A stretch of DNA of 36,587 nt from Lachnospiraceae bacterium (GTDB lineage: Bacteria > Bacillota > Clostridia > Lachnospirales > Lachnospiraceae): the NCBI GenBank assembly GCA_017614345.1, contig JAGACB010000045.1:1-36587 (forward strand), read 5' to 3'. Shown here in pieces: positions 34,187 through 36,587 of this stretch. The first letter of the stretch is position 1; every line of letters begins with the position of its first letter. Under the pieces are notes generated by a model. That model saw only the letters and a program-made list of their open reading frames with translations, was not told where the DNA came from and ran no database searches. A program made the position numbers and the translations under genes.

Positions 34187-34215
34187 AAAAAGGGGCAACC
34201 CGTAAAGGCCGCCCC
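34187..34215 (-). terminator. Rho-independent terminator of the micro-gene cassette
   Basis: Nine-pair stem GGGGCGGCC / GGTTGCCCC on the minus strand (34207-34215 and 34192-34200; two G-U pairs), 6-nt loop, then TTTTT (34187-34191). It lies 27 bp past the stop of the last micro-gene. Confidence 0.88.
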
Positions 34216-34242
34216 CGTGACTGTATTATGTTTCCGTTCCGT

Positions 34243-34347
34243 TCATTTCCACCCGGCAAGGTCTAAAACTACTCTCAAAATGCAATAGGGAATAAAAAAC
34301 ACCGCTCCGATCACTAAACCGATTGTATAACCTAACAATATCAACAT
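34243..34347 (-). CDS. Micro-gene 4: 34-residue hydrophobic peptide
   Basis: ATG at 34347 to TGA at 34243. The ribosome binding site is AGGGGGTG with the GGGGGTG end exactly 5 nt before ATG, the same as in the three genes upstream. The peptide begins MLILLGYTIGLVIGAVFFIP and ends LAGWK: one membrane-spanning stretch with only Arg25, Asp29 and Lys34 as charges. The ending LAGWK is shared with the peptide at 34552-34680, and the AVxxIP core resembles those at 34388 and 34724. I do not recognise the family. It is the last gene before a strong terminator. Confidence 0.7.
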   Translation of the reverse strand: MLILLGYTIGLVIGAVFFIPYCILRVVLDLAGWK

Positions 34348-34360
34348 ATAAGCACCCCCT

Positions 34361-34384
34361 AAAATTCGATTGTGTCTGTATTCA
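34361..34384. repeat. 24-bp repeat, copy 1
   Basis: The stretch AAAATTCGATTGTGTC... at 34361-34384 recurs without a mismatch at 34531-34554. Each copy lies just before the ribosome binding site of a micro-gene and runs into the stop region of the gene ahead, so one gene-plus-spacer unit probably arose by duplication. Confidence 0.9.
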
Positions 34385-34387
34385 ATT

Positions 34388-34516
34388 TTATTTCATGCCG
34401 CAAAACAATTTGATTGTGTAGCAAAATAACTCAATTGGAATAAGTACCGCCGCCACAATGAGGGCTATTAACCACCCGATGCACTCAATCATAGCGCCAA
34501 AGATTTTGAAAATCAT
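34388..34516 (-). CDS. Micro-gene 3: 42-residue hydrophobic peptide with paired cysteines
   Basis: ATG at 34516 to TAA at 34388; GGGGGTG 5 nt before ATG. It starts MIFKIFGAMIECIGWLIALI, has one membrane span, then IPIELFCYTIK and ends CGMK. It aligns along its whole length with micro-gene 1 (34724-34855): the MIF start, GA(M/L)I, LIAL, LIPIE, and Cys32 and Cys39 are in the same places, while many codons differ. Conservation of the protein with a changed DNA sequence suggests selection on the peptide. Function unknown; small membrane toxin, pore or regulator are open possibilities. Confidence 0.75.
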   Translation of the reverse strand: MIFKIFGAMIECIGWLIALIVAAVLIPIELFCYTIKLFCGMK

Positions 34517-34530
34517 ACCGCCACCCCCTT

Positions 34531-34554
34531 AAAATTCGATTGTGTCTGTATTCA
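34531..34554. repeat. 24-bp repeat, copy 2
   Basis: Exact second copy of 34361-34384; its right end overlaps the stop codon of micro-gene 2. Confidence 0.9.
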
Positions 34555-34680
34555 GTTTTTCCACCCCGCAAGGCTTGCGACAATATGAAAGATAAGATCA
34601 ACTACCGCCCACAAACATACTAGAATAGCGGTTGACAGATTGAATAGCGCCGCAACTAATTCAAAAATAAAAGCTAACAT
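34552..34680 (-). CDS. Micro-gene 2: 42-residue hydrophobic peptide
   Basis: ATG at 34680 to TGA at 34552; AAAAAGGGGGTG 5 nt before ATG. It starts MLAFIFELVAALFNLSTAIL, continues with a second hydrophobic part (VCLWAVVDLIFHIVAS) and ends LAGWKN. Net charge is near zero. The end LAGWK matches micro-gene 4. It lies 43 bp after micro-gene 1 and 35 bp before micro-gene 3, so the four form one tight unit. Confidence 0.7.
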   Translation of the reverse strand: MLAFIFELVAALFNLSTAILVCLWAVVDLIFHIVASLAGWKN

Positions 34681-34723
34681 ACCCGCACCCCCTTTTTACG
34701 GCTCCACCGTGATATATACTGTT

Positions 34724-34855
34724 TTACCACTTTATACCGCAAATAGATTTTATTGCGTAACATACAAACTCAATCGGAATGAGAATAACCGCAACCATAA
34801 GTGCAATCAATGAACCGAATAAATTTATAAGTGCCCCGATAATTTCAAAAATCAT
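34724..34855 (-). CDS. Micro-gene 1: 43-residue hydrophobic peptide with paired cysteines
   Basis: ATG at 34855 to TAA at 34724; AAAAGGGGGTG 5 nt before ATG. It starts MIFEIIGALINLFGSLIALM, has one membrane span, then LIPIEFVCYAIK and ends CGIKW. Clear paralogue of micro-gene 3, with Cys32 and Cys39 conserved. It is the first of four; the leader upstream (34870-34930) contains an imperfect hairpin (AAGCAACC / GGTTGTTT) and no convincing promoter hexamers. Confidence 0.75.
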   Translation of the reverse strand: MIFEIIGALINLFGSLIALMVAVILIPIEFVCYAIKSICGIKW

Positions 34856-34990
34856 ACCGTCACCCCCTTTTATGCTTCCAGCTGTTCCGTAATTCTTGCC
34901 GTAAACAACCGTTTCCGGGTTGCTTGTTTCTTTGTGATTTCAATATATCACCCTTGAAGTACGATAAAAACGCCCCAATGTGCCATAAAA

Positions 34991-35131
34991 TTAGATAATC
35001 TTTATTTTCTGCATTTCTTCGGCTTTCATTTTCGGTAACACCTGGCTATATAAATCCATTGTCATCTGTAAGCTGGAATGCCCTAACAGGGATTTTAAAA
35101 TTTGAGGATCACCGCCGTTTTTTACACCGTT
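34991..35131 (-). pseudogene. C-terminal remnant of a tyrosine recombinase (phage/ICE integrase)
   Basis: A 46-codon open stretch, with a stop directly in front of it (35132-35134) and no start, encodes the last part of an integrase: GGDPQILKSLLGHSSLQMTM followed by DLYSQVLPKMKAEEMQ. It holds the LGH histidine motif and the nucleophilic tyrosine region (DLYS) of the family, but the other catalytic residues (Arg, Lys, His/Arg box) and the whole N-terminus are gone. It ends near 34991 with TAA. It is too short to work and marks a deleted integrative element. Confidence 0.85.
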
Positions 35132-35150
35132 TTACACCAACTTATACACC
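35122..35150. repeat. Three (T)TACACC repeats, candidate recombinase arm sites (right)
   Basis: TTACACC at 35122-35128 and 35132-35138 and the variant TATACACC at 35143-35150, spaced 10-12 bp. They start exactly where the integrase reading frame breaks off, and match the left cluster at 33970-33988. Confidence 0.5.
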
Positions 35151-35348
35151 AAAAGCCGCTTGTTTATTCTGATACATATCATCACAAAAAAGCGTTCTAA
35201 AGGGCAAAACAGAGCCGAAACGACTTATTATTCATTGATTTCCGATTTCTGAAACGTGACAAAAAATCTTTTGATTAATCACTTCAAAACGGGCGTTTTT
35301 AATCAATCATTAATTGAAAAATGATTTTTCAAAATCGGAAAAAGGCAA
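35151..35348. other. Non-coding right end of the element scar
   Basis: A/T-rich stretch without a supported gene. It contains the right 17-bp repeat and several runs of A and T. Past 35315 it should be original chromosome leading to the terminator of the second SLH gene. Confidence 0.5.
35299..35315. repeat. Right copy of 17-bp direct repeat, candidate attachment site
   Basis: TTAATCAATCATTAATT, identical and in the same orientation as 33897-33913; the distance between copies is 1402 bp. The flanking bases differ on both sides, so the match stops sharply at 17 bp, as expected for the crossover core of site-specific integration. Confidence 0.7.
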
Positions 35349-35377
35349 ATAAAAACCGCCGGCTTTAAGGCCGGCGG
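35349..35377 (-). terminator. Rho-independent terminator of the second SLH protein gene
   Basis: Perfect 8-bp stem CCGCCGGC (35356-35363) / GCCGGCGG (35370-35377), 6-nt loop, then TTTTTATTT on the minus strand. It lies 62 bp past the stop at 35440. Confidence 0.92.
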
Positions 35378-35439
35378 CATATATATATAGTTTCAGTTTA
35401 TTTTCGATAATTCTGAATGCTTACAGTATGTAAAATGCT

Positions 35440-36587
35440 TCACTTCTTCAGATCTCTGGAGCGGTACAGGAATGTTACCATCTGAGCTCTGCTGCAGCTT
35501 CCCTGAGGTCTGAATGTTCCGTCCGAATAACCACCGGTGATACCATTTTCCGAGGCCCACAGAACTGCCTTGTAGTAATACTGGTTGGAATTCAGGTTAT
35601 CACTGAACCGGCTGTCGAAATTTTCGGGATCAGGCTTCCCGTAATATCTCCACAGGAAGGATACAGCTTGAGCCCTGGTACAGTTGCCCTGAGGGCGGAA
35701 GGTTTTATCGGAATATCCGCCAACGATTCCATTCTGAGTCCCCCAAAGCACTGCCTTGTAGAAGTAATCTGAAGGCTTAATATCCGAGAAAACGCTTTCT
35801 TCTTGTATAGGCTCCGGACATCCGGCCATTCTCCAGATAAATGCAACCATCTGAGCCCGTGTGCAATTACCCTCGGGATTGAACGTGTCTGCTACTCCCT
35901 TAGAATTCTTCACACCTCCGGTAATGCCTTTATCAACTGCCCAATACACCGCATTATAGTAGTATTTATTCTCGGGGACATCCTTGAAGCCGGTGGTGAC
36001 TGTATAACGGAACATTTTTGAAGTATTAAATCCATATACCTCCGTTGTAGTCCGCTTAAGCGGAGTTACAAATCCATCTGTATCCACCGAAATAGATTCC
36101 GCATCCCTGGAATACCATCTGAAAATCGGATCATCCTGTATATTAAGATCAACCATTTCTGTCATCTTCAGTTTTACGATAGGCATATCAACAATGATTC
36201 CATGACTGACCTTGATATTAGAATTGTCTTCATGTCCATACAAATAAGTGTTATATGGGCTGAAAATACCCGAAAATGCGTTCTGTTCTACGAATGTATC
36301 GTGCCCTTGAATTATTACAATAGGGTTAATGAAATTTGAATCATTACTCGTCCCGGAAAAGGCATTTTCATTTATTTCCTCCACCATTTCAGGAATCTCA
36401 ATTACTGATCCGCTTTTTGCATAATAAAACGAGTTTCGAGCAATTTCTCTGACAAATGAAGGTATCTCAATATCTTTTGCAGCAGGATATAGCTTAAGTA
36501 TCGATTTATCTTTACTATAGATAACTCCATCTACGCTGGTCCAATTTGGATTCTTCGGATCAATGTTGATTGCTTCCAATTTATAAC
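35440..36587 (-). CDS. SLH-domain surface protein with BspA-type leucine-rich-like repeats, N-terminus outside window
   Basis: About 382 residues are visible, open to the window edge; the upstream codons at the edge are still in frame (YKLEAINI), so a TTG at 36579 is not the real start. The front has the BspA/LRR_5 pattern: LEAINIDPKNPNWTSVDGV, VIYSKDKSILKLYPA and EIPSFVREIARNSFYYA, followed by EINENAFSG. A linker region leads to three SLH repeats (about the last 185 residues): NCTRAQMVAFIWRMAG, NCTRAQAVSFLWRYYG and SCSRAQMVTFLYRS, each preceded by YYY(N/K)A(V)(Y/L)W. The repeats are very like those of the large SLH protein at 16545, so both should use the same wall anchor. BspA-type repeats are often found in adhesins. 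Confidence 0.9.
   Translation of the reverse strand, partial: YKLEAINIDPKNPNWTSVDGVIYSKDKSILKLYPAAKDIEIPSFVREIARNSFYYAKSGSVIEIPEMVEEINENAFSGTSNDSNFINPIVIIQGHDTFVEQNAFSGIFSPYNTYLYGHEDNSNIKVSHGIIVDMPIVKLKMTEMVDLNIQDDPIFRWYSRDAESISVDTDGFVTPLKRTTTEVYGFNTSKMFRYTVTTGFKDVPENKYYYNAVYWAVDKGITGGVKNSKGVADTFNPEGNCTRAQMVAFIWRMAGCPEPIQEESVFSDIKPSDYFYKAVLWGTQNGIVGGYSDKTFRPQGNCTRAQAVSFLWRYYGKPDPENFDSRFSDNLNSNQYYYKAVLWASENGITGGYSDGTFRPQGSCSRAQMVTFLYRSRDLKK

Noticed and set aside
1-36587. CRISPR arrays, tRNA or rRNA genes, complete insertion sequences.
   Set aside because: No regularly spaced repeat series, no tRNA- or rRNA-like stretch and no transposase were seen. The only mobile-element trace is the recombinase remnant near 35 kb.

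Overview
The window looks like chromosomal DNA of an anaerobic Gram-positive bacterium of the class Clostridia, most likely Lachnospiraceae. The reasons are the near-universal GGAGG-type ribosome binding sites, several TTG/GTG starts, a biotin-dependent sodium-pump decarboxylase operon, a fused cmk-ispH gene next to rpsA, SLH-domain surface proteins, PBP5-type carboxypeptidases with C-terminal anchors and AgrC/AgrA-like regulators. Almost every gene lies on the minus strand; the one clear exception is an AraC-type regulator at 23970-24833.

Layout from left to right. 1-1303: the first 434 residues of an LTA-synthase-like membrane sulfatase (its C-terminus lies outside the window). 1454-5493: a housekeeping unit with a flavoprotein, a cytidylate kinase fused to IspH, and ribosomal protein S1. 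5605-11099: a five-gene operon with two carboxyltransferases (12S-like and 5S-like), a lipoprotein/OadG gamma subunit, a biotin carrier and the Na+-translocating beta subunit; four small perfect hairpins separate the last two genes. 11296-16383: two D-alanyl-D-alanine carboxypeptidase paralogues and a DUF2142 membrane protein. 16545-19955: a 1136-residue secreted SLH protein whose mature N-terminus resembles domains II and III of elongation factor Tu. 20138-23693: a heterodimeric ABC exporter, divergent from the AraC regulator. 24907-28619: an agr-like cluster with one LytTR response regulator and two sensor kinases that share an almost identical kinase half but differ in the membrane half; no AgrB or AgrD is visible. 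28741-33791: a four-gene operon of FtsX-type permease, ATPase, OmpR-type regulator and histidine kinase.

33792-35439 looks empty to a gene caller but is not. A 17-bp perfect direct repeat bounds about 1.4 kb that holds the C-terminal remnant of a tyrosine recombinase, clusters of TTACACC repeats near each end, and four tandem micro-genes of 34-43 codons. Each micro-gene encodes a hydrophobic peptide and has the same GGGGGTG ribosome binding site exactly 5 nt before ATG; the set ends in a strong terminator. This looks like the scar of an integrative element with a retained, undescribed peptide cassette. 35440-36587 is the C-terminal part of a second SLH protein with a leucine-rich-repeat-like front.

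The strongest candidates for something new are the four-peptide cassette and the extracellular EF-Tu-domain-II/III-like module; the sodium pump with two different carboxyltransferases comes next. All functional calls are from reading motifs by eye; no database search was possible.
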